Source: a virus
IMG/VR virus record: IMGVR_UViG_3300027499_000005
Location: 83,375 to 147,374 of that record
DNA: 64,000 bases
Strand: one strand, 5' to 3'
Part shown: positions 53,979-61,242 of the stretch, piece after piece
Layout: every line of letters begins with the position of its first letter
Numbering within the stretch: position 1 is the stretch's first letter
Translations under genes and position numbers: made by a program
The notes under the pieces: model-generated
Databases searched by the model: none
Told to the model about the DNA's origin: nothing
Seen by the model: the letters and a program-made list of their open reading frames with translations, nothing else

Positions 53979-55160
53979 ATGATTTTCCAGACGTTTGATT
54001 CGAAGAACGAATGCGCTGCGGTATTTGCGAATAACCAGCTTTCTGGAATGGCACAAGTAGATTTCTCTTCTCTGAATCGTACATGGGCTTGGGCACCCTA
54101 TTTGCCTTCGGGTATTGACTTCGCCAAGATTTACGTTGGTGGTAAAGAACTTGATGAAGTTTGTCCTGAAGAATACAAGGAAGAGTATGAGAAAGCTAGT
54201 TCTAAGCTGAAGGCTCTTTATCGTTCGTTTCTTTTGGCAAAGATCAATCTAAACGAAAACTGTTTTTATGATTTGGTTAGCAAAGGTTTCTTGGAAGATT
54301 ATGCCAAGGTAAAAACAAAGATCTGTGATTGGGTATTTCAGAATGTTGAGAAACCAAGCAATCATGATTACCTTGTTAGACTTCAAGAAGTTCTACACGA
54401 TATTTCAACTCGTCGGCTCTGTATTGATTCGGCTGCGATGAACAGCGAAAAGCATAAGAAGAAGGTACGAGATTTTATAGAAAGAATGCGTTCTTATCCA
54501 AGAAAGATTGTTTATGACCCATTCTCGGTAAAGACAGGAAGGTTGACAACAACCAAGGATTCGTTTCCTATTCTTCGTTTCGACAAAGATCTGCGTAGAT
54601 TTATCAAGCCTAACAATGACATGTTCTTGGAGATTGATTACAATGCAGCAGATCTGAGGTCTTTGTTCTTTATCCAAGGTAAAGAGCAACCACCAATCGA
54701 TATCCATGACTGGAACATTCAGAATGTATTCGGGAAAGATACTGATAGAGATCTGGCAAAGAAGATGATGTTTGGCTGGTTATACGATTTCGAAAAGCGT
54801 GATGATCGTTTGGAAAAAGTCTATAGTCGTGATTACTTACTTAGGGAGCATTGGGATGGTAAGGCAGTTCAGAACCCGTTTGGCAGAACTATCGAATGCG
54901 ATAGAGACCATGCCATTCCGTATTTGGTTCAAAGCACGACGGCTGATTACGTTGGTCGAAAGCTTGTTGAGATTTATGATCTCCTGAAAGGCAAGAAATC
55001 TTATTTGGCTTTCTCGATTCATGATTCGATTGTTATTGACTTTGACTGGTCTGAACGGAAACTAATCTTCCAAATCTTGGAGATTGTTCGTAAGGATGGA
55101 TTTGTTGCCACAATGAAAGCAGGAAAAGATTTTGAGAATCTAAAGGTGATTGACCTATGA
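53979..55160 (+). CDS. minimal family A DNA polymerase
   Basis: From ATG 53979 the product has 393 residues. It carries the family A palm and finger motifs in order: SVKTGRLTT (184-192), motif A FLEIDYNAADLR (D220), motif B-like RDLAKKMMFGWLYD (257-270), NPFGRTIEC...VQSTTADYVG, and motif C FSIHDSIVIDF (HDS at 348-350). Motif C has Ser where family A enzymes usually have Glu (HDE), and motif A has Asp for Glu. No 3'-5' exonuclease motifs are visible in the first 150 residues, so it is shorter than typical phage enzymes. It would copy the genome with the helicase and primase; a proofreading subunit may lie outside the window. An upstream GTG at 53952 is less likely. Confidence 0.8.
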   Translation: MIFQTFDSKNECAAVFANNQLSGMAQVDFSSLNRTWAWAPYLPSGIDFAKIYVGGKELDEVCPEEYKEEYEKASSKLKALYRSFLLAKINLNENCFYDLVSKGFLEDYAKVKTKICDWVFQNVEKPSNHDYLVRLQEVLHDISTRRLCIDSAAMNSEKHKKKVRDFIERMRSYPRKIVYDPFSVKTGRLTTTKDSFPILRFDKDLRRFIKPNNDMFLEIDYNAADLRSLFFIQGKEQPPIDIHDWNIQNVFGKDTDRDLAKKMMFGWLYDFEKRDDRLEKVYSRDYLLREHWDGKAVQNPFGRTIECDRDHAIPYLVQSTTADYVGRKLVEIYDLLKGKKSYLAFSIHDSIVIDFDWSERKLIFQILEIVRKDGFVATMKAGKDFENLKVIDL

Positions 55161-55990
55161 ATGTTATCGGCTTGGGAGGTGTCGGATCGAGAATCGCGGC
55201 ACAGTTCGAAAAATACCCACAATACAATGTTGTTTGTGTAGACCACGATCAACAAGTAGAAAGGACCATTCGAATCAAGAAGCATAACGATCCCGAAGCC
55301 TATGAATCAACTAACATCGATTTGACATTATTGTATGGCTGTTTGACCAGTGATGATGTTATAATGATTGTGAGCGGTGGTTCTCTTGTCTCCGCTTTGT
55401 CACTCCGAATCTTAGAGGGAATCAAGGATCGCAATATCACGATTGTCAGCGTTGAAGCTGATCCAGTTACGTTAAGCCATAAGAAAGCTTTGAATCAGAA
55501 GGTCGTAACAAATGTATTACAGCATTTCACACGATCCGGTAAGTTTGAGCGGATCTATCTGATCAACAATCAGAAGGTTGAAGAAATCGCTGGCGAACTA
55601 CCTATTATTGGGTATTGGGATCAAATCAATGTTTTGATTGCTAATACCTTGCACATGATCAATGTGTATCGTAACAACTCGCCTATTATGGGCAGCTTGG
55701 ATCAACCGACAGAAACAAATCGTATTTCTACTATCGGAATCAAGAGTCTTGAAGACGATGTAAAAAAGATGTTCTACGGCCTTGCCAACGTAAGAGAAGA
55801 GAGTTACATTTATGCTATCAGTGAGGCACGGTTGTCAAAATCGAACGACTTACTGAAGCGTGCTAAAGAAGAAGTAAAATCTAACACAACGGAAACCAAA
55901 ACCGTTTCATTCAGTTTCTATCCTACAAAGTATGATAGAGATTTAGTGTATGTCTTGGAACATACTTCATTCGTGCAAGAGCAGCGATAG
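55157..55990 (+). CDS. FtsZ/tubulin-like GTPase family protein (divergent)
   Basis: The 277-residue protein follows the FtsZ layout: VIGLGGVGSRIA (4-14, phosphate-loop region), VDHD (28-31), DDVIMIVSGGSLVSALS (67-82) in the place of the tubulin signature GGGTGTG, then a strand NITIVSVEADP, a helix ending in LINNQKVEEIAG (135-146), as in FtsZ NDKL, then a helix and GSLDQPTETNRISTIGI, like the FtsZ NVDFADVR region. The signature has lost some glycines, so GTP binding may be altered or lost. The start overlaps the polymerase stop (ATGA). A ThiF/NAD-binding fold is the alternative, but only the N-terminus would fit. Confidence 0.5.
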   Translation: MNVIGLGGVGSRIAAQFEKYPQYNVVCVDHDQQVERTIRIKKHNDPEAYESTNIDLTLLYGCLTSDDVIMIVSGGSLVSALSLRILEGIKDRNITIVSVEADPVTLSHKKALNQKVVTNVLQHFTRSGKFERIYLINNQKVEEIAGELPIIGYWDQINVLIANTLHMINVYRNNSPIMGSLDQPTETNRISTIGIKSLEDDVKKMFYGLANVREESYIYAISEARLSKSNDLLKRAKEEVKSNTTETKTVSFSFYPTKYDRDLVYVLEHTSFVQEQR

Positions 55991-56005
55991 GAATAAATCT
56001 TCCTA

Positions 56006-56036
56006 TTGACTTTAGGGTAAAACCCACAACTAACAT
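56006..56036 (+). promoter_or_regulatory. weak early promoter before SSB gene
   Basis: TTGACT (56006-56011) is followed after 19 bases by TAACAT (56031-56036), 16 bases before the SSB ATG. A 7-bp AT-rich inverted repeat ATAGGAA/TTCCTAT (55987-56006) lies just upstream. The spacing is not ideal, so the call is tentative. Confidence 0.3.
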
Positions 56037-56051
56037 AAAGGAAAAAACAAA

Positions 56052-56840
56052 ATGGCTATTGATATCAGCAAGATGAAGGCTAAGCTTTCTGCAACCGAGA
56101 GTAAGGGCGATACGTCCAGTAAGGTTTCGACTTTTTGGAAGCCAGTAGAGGGCGAGCAAGACATTCGCATTGTGTGCCCATCAGACGGAGATCCGTTCCG
56201 TGATTTCCACTTCCACTACCTAGAGGTTGGTGGTAAGCGTAAGACTGTATTGTGTCTGAAGAAGAACTTTGGTGAGCAATGCCCAATCTGTGAGTTTGCT
56301 TCACAGACTTGGCGTGATGGTGTCGCTAACAACGACGATGAAGATAAGAAGCTCGCTAAGTCGCTATTCGTGAAGGAGCGTTACTTCTCACCAGTTTTGG
56401 TCCGTGGTGAAGAAGACAAGGGTATCCGTGTTTGGGGTTATGGCGGTACTGTTTACAAGAAGCTGTTGAGCCTTGTGTTGAATCCAGACTATGGTGATAT
56501 CACCGATACCGAAGAGGGTACCGATTTGACAATCTCGTACTCCACCAAGACCGGTCGTATGTTCGCTGAGACTGACGTTGCTCCTCGTCGTAAGACCTCT
56601 GTGCTTTGCTCTAAGGCAATCGGTGGTTCAACTCGTTGCGCCGAACTCCTAGAGTCAATGCCGTCATTTGATTCGTTGTTTGAGCGTTTGACCGCGCAAC
56701 AAATCACTAATCTTCTTGATGAGTTCCTAAGCGACCAAAATGGTGCAGGCCCAGAAGTTCAGAAGTACAACGCTAATACAAGCTCGGACGATGATCTTTT
56801 GAACTCAGTTTTCCGTGAGATTAGTGCCGCTAGTAAGTGA
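56052..56840 (+). CDS. single-stranded DNA-binding protein (gp32-like)
   Basis: The 262-residue protein has the T4 gp32-type zinc site: a His in FHFHYLEVGG (53 or 55), C68 in VLCLKK, then C77-P-I-C80. The N-terminal 25 residues are basic and hydrophilic, as needed for cooperative binding, and the C-terminal 40 residues are acidic (NTSSDDDLL), the part that contacts replication and recombination partners. It coats replication and recombination intermediates made by the helicase, RecA and SbcDC-type proteins. The ATG follows AAAGGAAAAAAC. T4 gp32 is 301 residues. Confidence 0.85.
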   Translation: MAIDISKMKAKLSATESKGDTSSKVSTFWKPVEGEQDIRIVCPSDGDPFRDFHFHYLEVGGKRKTVLCLKKNFGEQCPICEFASQTWRDGVANNDDEDKKLAKSLFVKERYFSPVLVRGEEDKGIRVWGYGGTVYKKLLSLVLNPDYGDITDTEEGTDLTISYSTKTGRMFAETDVAPRRKTSVLCSKAIGGSTRCAELLESMPSFDSLFERLTAQQITNLLDEFLSDQNGAGPEVQKYNANTSSDDDLLNSVFREISAASK

Positions 56841-56847
56841 TAAAAAC

Positions 56848-56856
56848 TACTTATAC
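56848..56856 (+). promoter_or_regulatory. late promoter motif CTACTTATA
   Basis: It lies just after the SSB stop and 50 bases before the ATG at 56898. It suggests that the following membrane protein and RecA can also be transcribed late, unless the hairpin downstream stops the RNA. Confidence 0.45.
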
Positions 56857-56860
56857 TCGA

Positions 56861-56882
56861 CCGGAGAGCTACGGCTCTCCGG
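56861..56882 (+). terminator. GC-rich hairpin downstream of SSB
   Basis: A perfect 9-bp stem CCGGAGAGC/GCTCTCCGG closes a TACG loop. Only three T follow, so termination may be weak. An alternative hairpin, CTCCG-GTTT-CGGAG (56877-56890), would cover the ribosome binding site of the next gene, and the two structures exclude each other. It may be a terminator, an RNA-stabilising hairpin or a switch. Confidence 0.55.
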
Positions 56883-56897
56883 TTTCGGAGTACGGGT

Positions 56898-57110
56898 ATG
56901 AAAGAAGAAGACGAGCGTTTGTATCAGTTTGATGTTAACTACACCCTTTGGGCTGTATTTGTTTTAATAGTAGCTTGGGCTGCTATACCATTTGTGAATG
57001 CTTATGGTTCTGAACCTAAGATTGGTTTAGTCCAAGTCAAAGAAGAAACAAATACAATCTATGTTGTTGGTAAGAATCACGCTAGATCACACGCATTTAC
57101 AATAAACTAA
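56898..57110 (+). CDS. small single-span membrane protein
   Basis: The 70-residue product has one hydrophobic segment (about 16-34, LWAVFVLIVAWAAIPF) after an acidic N terminus, and a short hydrophilic C-terminal domain (VQVKEETNTIYVVGKN). The CGGAG at 56886-56890 is its ribosome binding site. No signal peptidase site is obvious, so it is probably anchored with the C-terminus outside. Function is unknown. It is odd between SSB and RecA genes. Confidence 0.5.
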   Translation: MKEEDERLYQFDVNYTLWAVFVLIVAWAAIPFVNAYGSEPKIGLVQVKEETNTIYVVGKNHARSHAFTIN

Positions 57111-57121
57111 ATGGAGTTGTA

Positions 57122-58252
57122 ATGGCCCGTAAGACTGAAAGTAAACCGGGCAAGCTATCCATCGCAGAAATGAGAAACCTTGTCAATAAGAAGTATGGAC
57201 AAGAGATTGCTCATGATCTAACGAAGGAAAATCCAACTGAGGTAACTGATTGGGTTCCAACTGGCGCACGCTGGTTGGATTCTATTATTTGCCGTGGTAA
57301 GCTTGCTGGTATCCCCGTAGGAAAGATTACAGAAATCGCCGGTCTAGAAGGTACCGGTAAATCATACATGGCTGCACAAATCGCAGCAAACGCAATGGCA
57401 AAAGGAATGGATGTAGTCTACTTTGATTCAGAATCAGCAGTAGATCCAGAGTTTCTAGAAGCAACAGGTTGTGATCTAAATAAGCTTCTATACATCCAAG
57501 CAACAACAACAGAACTGGTTCTGGAGACAATCGAAGAACTACTGACCGCTAATAACGGTTCTATGTTCTTTATTTGGGACTCACTAGCTAATACGCCAGC
57601 AGCAGCAGACGTAGAAGGTTCGTTTGATCCAATGTCCTCAATGGCTATGAAGCCAAGAATCTTGTCAAGAGCTTTTTCTAAGCTAACAATCCCTATCGCT
57701 AATACCAAGTCTACACTGTTGATCCTTAATCAGCTTAAGACTAATATTACTTCTAATAGGGCAGAGCTTCTGACAGAGCCTTATTTTACTCCCGGTGGCA
57801 AGGCACCAGCGTATGCATACTCGCTGCGTATTTGGCTAACTGGTCGTAAGGCAAAGGACAGCTACATTCTTGATGAACGTGGTTATCCAATCGGTTCGGA
57901 AGTCAAGGCTAAGATCAAGAAGTCACGTTTCGGCTCTCTCAATCGTGAGTGTACATTCAAGATTATTTGGGCAGGAGGACTCGCAAAGGTCCAAGACGAA
58001 GAAAGCTGGTTCAATGCAGTTAAGTCTTCTAAACATCTTGAACAGGCAGGAGCTTGGTTCTCGCTGGTCTATGAAGATGGAACCAAAGAGAAGTTCCAAG
58101 CAGCTAACTGGAAAGAGAAGCTAGAGTCTGATAGATTCAGGGAAAGAGTTTTGCAGTTGATGGATGAAGAGATCATTGTGAAGTTTGAGACTCGCGAAGG
58201 TAATGCAGAAGATTACTTTGACGTAGACTCAGTGGACGACGAGCTAGACTGA
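57122..58252 (+). CDS. uvsX: RecA/UvsX recombinase
   Basis: The 376-residue protein is the strand-exchange ATPase. Walker A is GLEGTGKS (74-81), Walker B-like strand SMFFIWDSLAN follows, and LLILNQLK (with the sensor Gln) and a RecA-like EPYFTPGGKAPAYAYSLRI region are present. The acidic C terminus (DVDSVDDELD) is typical. It forms filaments on DNA coated by the SSB and drives recombination-dependent replication. T4 UvsX has 391 residues. The ATG follows ATGGAG, 11 bases after the previous stop. Confidence 0.88.
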   Translation: MARKTESKPGKLSIAEMRNLVNKKYGQEIAHDLTKENPTEVTDWVPTGARWLDSIICRGKLAGIPVGKITEIAGLEGTGKSYMAAQIAANAMAKGMDVVYFDSESAVDPEFLEATGCDLNKLLYIQATTTELVLETIEELLTANNGSMFFIWDSLANTPAAADVEGSFDPMSSMAMKPRILSRAFSKLTIPIANTKSTLLILNQLKTNITSNRAELLTEPYFTPGGKAPAYAYSLRIWLTGRKAKDSYILDERGYPIGSEVKAKIKKSRFGSLNRECTFKIIWAGGLAKVQDEESWFNAVKSSKHLEQAGAWFSLVYEDGTKEKFQAANWKEKLESDRFRERVLQLMDEEIIVKFETREGNAEDYFDVDSVDDELD

Positions 58253-58274
58253 CATTCGCTTGACAAAGTTCTGC

Positions 58275-58303
58275 TGGACGCTCGGCCCCTCATACGATAT
58301 ATT
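58275..58303 (+). promoter_or_regulatory. candidate early promoter before dCMP deaminase
   Basis: TGGACG (58275-58280) and TATATT (58298-58303) are 17 bases apart; a TTGACA lies further upstream at 58260-58265. Another -10, TATAAA, is at 58303-58308. Both -10 candidates fall in the loop of the hairpin at 58286-58319. Confidence 0.5.
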
Positions 58304-58319
58304 ATAAACGTATGAGGGG
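58286..58319 (+). promoter_or_regulatory. hairpin over deaminase RBS with promoter in loop
   Basis: CCCCTCATACG (58286-58296) is perfectly complementary to CGTATGAGGGG (58309-58319); the 12-base loop is ATATATTATAAA. The right arm contains GAGGGG, the ribosome binding site of the ATG at 58323. RNA from upstream would be folded shut; RNA started at the loop promoter would not. Confidence 0.7.
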
Positions 58320-58322
58320 TTC

Positions 58323-58796
58323 ATGAGTTTGACGAAGCGACAGCGCAGGTATTTGGAACTGGCCAAGAAGATTGCGACTTGCTCAGATTCCCCGGATTAT
58401 CGCCACGGAGCCGTTCTTGTTAAGGGCGGTTCTATCATCAATACGTCTTGCAATGATTTGCGATCTGTTTGGTGGGCGAATCGTTTTCGCAATCATAACT
58501 GCGGTCATGCTACGCAACACGCCGAAGTCGGTGCTGTTCTTGGCATTGCTCGCGATGTTACCGATGGGGCTGTTATGTACGTTGCCCGCGTCGGAAAGAG
58601 GAATGAGTTTCGGCTTTCGAAGCCGTGTCCAATGTGTCTCCGAGTCATGGAGCATGTTGGGATCAAGAAGGTGGTTTACACCGTTGACGATGAGCATGTT
58701 GCCAGCATCAAGCTCAGCAATGGTTTGACCGATGAAGATTTGTTTTACCAAACGAGACAGCCTAAGCCGAAGAAGGAGGCAAACAATGGCGACTGA
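58323..58796 (+). CDS. deoxycytidylate (dCMP) deaminase
   Basis: The 157-residue enzyme has the zinc deaminase motifs HAEVG (H66, catalytic E68) and PCPMC (C102, C105), preceded by DYRHGAVLVKGG. It would convert dCMP to dUMP for thymidylate synthesis and support phage DNA production along with the ribonucleotide reductase downstream. It is shorter than T4 dCMP deaminase (193 residues). A cytidine or tRNA deaminase of the same fold is possible, but the nucleotide-metabolism context favours dCMP. The start is immediately behind the hairpin with GAGGGG. Confidence 0.8.
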   Translation: MSLTKRQRRYLELAKKIATCSDSPDYRHGAVLVKGGSIINTSCNDLRSVWWANRFRNHNCGHATQHAEVGAVLGIARDVTDGAVMYVARVGKRNEFRLSKPCPMCLRVMEHVGIKKVVYTVDDEHVASIKLSNGLTDEDLFYQTRQPKPKKEANNGD

Positions 58797-59781
58797 CAAT
58801 AATAAGCGAGTTATGATTATTGACGGGCTGAACATGTATCTTCGTGGATACATTGTCAATCCCGCTATTTCCACCAATGGTAATCCTATTGGCGGTGTTG
58901 TAGGCTTCCTTGGCTCTCTAAACAAGCTAATGAGGGAAATGAAGCCTACCCAAGTGGTTATTTGCTGGGATGGTCCCGGCGGCTCTCAGAAGCGTCGTGA
59001 GATCATTAAGGAATACAAGGCTGGTCGTAAGCCTATTCGTACCAACTACGAAGTGGAAGGTATGAGCGAGCAAAGCAAGAAAGAGAACCAAGTCTGGCAG
59101 CACTCTCTTCTTTTGGAAGTTATCAACGAGATGCCCATCATTCAGCTTATGCTGGATAATGTGGAAGCAGATGATTTGATTTCCTATGTTTGCTCACACT
59201 CTAAGTATGATGGGTGGCAGAGGATTATTGTTTCTTCTGATAAGGACTTCTTGCAACTTCTAGACGAAGAGACTATCCTATATCGTCCAATCCAAAAGCA
59301 GATTCACACTAGCAAGAATGTTATCGAAGAGTATGGTATTGCTCCTGAGAACTTTGCAATCGCCCGTGCCATTGCTGGTGACAAGTCTGATAATCTTCCC
59401 GGTGTTGGTGGCGTTGGTCTTGCGACGATTGCCAAGCGTTTTCCTTTCTTGAAGGAAACCAAGGGCTTCTATCTTCGCGAGGTGTTGGAATACTGCAATG
59501 AAAATCTAAAGCAGTCTAGTGCATACGATACCATTGCTAGGAACTTCAGCATTGTCCAAGACAACTACAAGATGATGAATCTTTCTCCTCCTTCTATCTC
59601 GGTCCAAGGTCGTGAGAAAATCAACTACGCTTTGGATAACTTTGGGTTTGATCTGAACATCACTAATCTAAAGTCTCTTTCTCTAAAGAACGGCTTCGCA
59701 GCATTTGATTGGTCGGACATCACTGTTAGCCTTCGACGCATTGTGTCAAGCAATAGCAAAACGCTTGACGGGCAAGCGTGA
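58786..59781 (+). CDS. 5'-3' exonuclease/flap endonuclease (RNase H-like)
   Basis: From ATG 58786 (AAGGAGG site) the product has 331 residues and belongs to the FEN/Pol I 5'-nuclease family. D13 in MIIDGLNMYLR, D in ICWDGPGG, NVEADDLISY, SSDKDFLQLL and the helix-hairpin-helix GDKSDNLPGVGGVGLATI are all visible. It would remove RNA primers and flaps, as T4 RNase H does, and complement the polymerase, which lacks a 5' nuclease domain. It overlaps the deaminase by 11 bases. An upstream in-frame ATG at 58732 lacks a good site. Confidence 0.9.
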   Translation: MATDNNKRVMIIDGLNMYLRGYIVNPAISTNGNPIGGVVGFLGSLNKLMREMKPTQVVICWDGPGGSQKRREIIKEYKAGRKPIRTNYEVEGMSEQSKKENQVWQHSLLLEVINEMPIIQLMLDNVEADDLISYVCSHSKYDGWQRIIVSSDKDFLQLLDEETILYRPIQKQIHTSKNVIEEYGIAPENFAIARAIAGDKSDNLPGVGGVGLATIAKRFPFLKETKGFYLREVLEYCNENLKQSSAYDTIARNFSIVQDNYKMMNLSPPSISVQGREKINYALDNFGFDLNITNLKSLSLKNGFAAFDWSDITVSLRRIVSSNSKTLDGQA

Positions 59782-59793
59782 AAGGGTTATGAT
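59761..59793 (+). promoter_or_regulatory. early promoter before helicase, with inverted repeat
   Basis: TTGACG (59765-59770) and TATGAT (59788-59793) are 17 bases apart. A perfect 7-bp inverted repeat ACGCTTG/CAAGCGT (59761-59779) covers the -35 and could be an operator. The promoter lies at the very end of the exonuclease gene. Confidence 0.55.
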
Positions 59794-59820
59794 TATACTC
59801 GAAAATAAAGAGGTACACTA

Positions 59821-61242
59821 ATGTTGGAACAGAAGCCGGTCAACTTTGCACAGTACGGCAAGTCTTTCCAAGAAGACCTATGTAGTCTAATCCTCGATGA
59901 TCGACCTTTCGCAGATCAACTACTGGAAGTATTTGACCCAAACTTCTTGGAACTCAAGTATCTTCGTGTGTTTGTCGAGAAGATTGTCGAACATCGAAAG
60001 AACTACAAGATTCATCCTAGTCGCAAGACTATGGTTACAATCATCAAATCAGGTCTGAATGACGAGAATGATGCAACAAAGCGACAAGTCGTTGATTTCG
60101 TCGCTCGGGTTTTCGCTAGAGAAGAAGTAGAAGAGTCCGGCTTTATCAAGGATACTTCTCTAGACTTTTGCCGTAAGCAAAAGCTAAAAGAAGTCATGAT
60201 CAAGTCGGCAAAGCTAATCAACACAGCTTCGTTCGATGAAATCACCAAGTTGATCACAGATGCTGTAAAGCTTGGTTCTTCGAATGACTTTGGCTATGAT
60301 TACCTAAAGGATTTCGAACGTCGGTTCGAACTAAAGGCCCGAGATCCAATCCCAACTACTTGGAACGAGATTGACCAAATCACGGGCGGCGGTATTGGTA
60401 ACGGAGAGCTAGGAGTTGTAATCGCCCCTACGGGTGCCGGTAAATCAATGGTGTTGGTGCATTTGGGAGCGCAAGCGGTCAAGCAAGGCAAGACAGTAGT
60501 TCACTACACCCTAGAGCTATCAGACACCGTTATCGCGCAAAGGTACGATAGCTGTATTACCGAGCTTCCACTAAGCGAGTTGATGAACCACAAAGAAATC
60601 ATTCGTGAATCGGTCGAGCAAGTCCCCGGCGCACTAATTATCAAAGAATACCCCACCAAAACGGCTAGCGTAAATACTTTGCAATCACACCTTGAAAGGT
60701 TGCGTGCAAAGGGAACAAAAGTGGACATGGTGGTGGTTGACTATGGCGACTTGCTAAAGCCGGTCACTAGAGACAAGGAAAAGAGGAACGAGTTAGAATC
60801 AATCTACGAGGGACTAAGAGGACTAGCACAACAGTTCCAATGCCCTATTTGGACTGCTTCACAGACCAATCGGTCTGGCTTGAATGCCGAAGTAATCACA
60901 ATGGAATCAATCTCAGAAGCTTTTTCGAAATGCTTTGTTGCTGATTTCATCTTTACAGTATCAAGAACGATTGAAGACAAGCAGAACAATACAGGCAGGA
61001 TCTTTGTTGCTAAGAATCGGTTTGGACCGGATGGTATCGTATTCCCTATTGACATGAGTACTAGGAATGTGAGTATCAAGATGAAGGTACCAAATACAAA
61101 TCAAGATCCCTTGTCGCTGGGTCAAACAACAAACTTGACAGCTAAAGATCAAGCTCAACGCCTCAAAGACAAGTACAAGAAGTTTAGACAATCTATTAGA
61201 GCAAACATAACGGAGAATACAGAAAATGAATCTAGCAACTAG
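59821..61242 (+). CDS. replicative DNA helicase (DnaB/gp41-like)
   Basis: The 473-residue protein is a RecA-fold hexameric helicase. Walker A is APTGAGKS (202-209), followed by VHYTLELSD, Walker B-type VDMVVVDYGDLL and the sensor strand PIWTASQTNRSG. The N-terminal 150 residues are helical, as in DnaB. It unwinds DNA ahead of the polymerase and cooperates with the primase at 19324. It lacks an intein, unlike some relatives. The ATG follows AAAGAGG. Confidence 0.9.
   Translation: MLEQKPVNFAQYGKSFQEDLCSLILDDRPFADQLLEVFDPNFLELKYLRVFVEKIVEHRKNYKIHPSRKTMVTIIKSGLNDENDATKRQVVDFVARVFAREEVEESGFIKDTSLDFCRKQKLKEVMIKSAKLINTASFDEITKLITDAVKLGSSNDFGYDYLKDFERRFELKARDPIPTTWNEIDQITGGGIGNGELGVVIAPTGAGKSMVLVHLGAQAVKQGKTVVHYTLELSDTVIAQRYDSCITELPLSELMNHKEIIRESVEQVPGALIIKEYPTKTASVNTLQSHLERLRAKGTKVDMVVVDYGDLLKPVTRDKEKRNELESIYEGLRGLAQQFQCPIWTASQTNRSGLNAEVITMESISEAFSKCFVADFIFTVSRTIEDKQNNTGRIFVAKNRFGPDGIVFPIDMSTRNVSIKMKVPNTNQDPLSLGQTTNLTAKDQAQRLKDKYKKFRQSIRANITENTENESSN

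Noticed and set aside
55157-55260. NAD-binding or ThiF-type enzyme from the GLGGVGS start
   Set aside because: The later landmarks (SGGSLVSA, LINNQKVEEIAG, DQPTETNRIS) follow FtsZ and have no counterpart in ThiF; kept only as an alternative.
58383-58925. Minus-strand open frame of about 180 codons opposite deaminase and exonuclease
   Set aside because: Both + strand genes have clear catalytic motifs in this stretch; the minus frame has none.
59761-59779. ACGCTTG/CAAGCGT hairpin as a terminator of the exonuclease gene
   Set aside because: No T run follows, and it overlaps a good -35 box; an operator is more likely.
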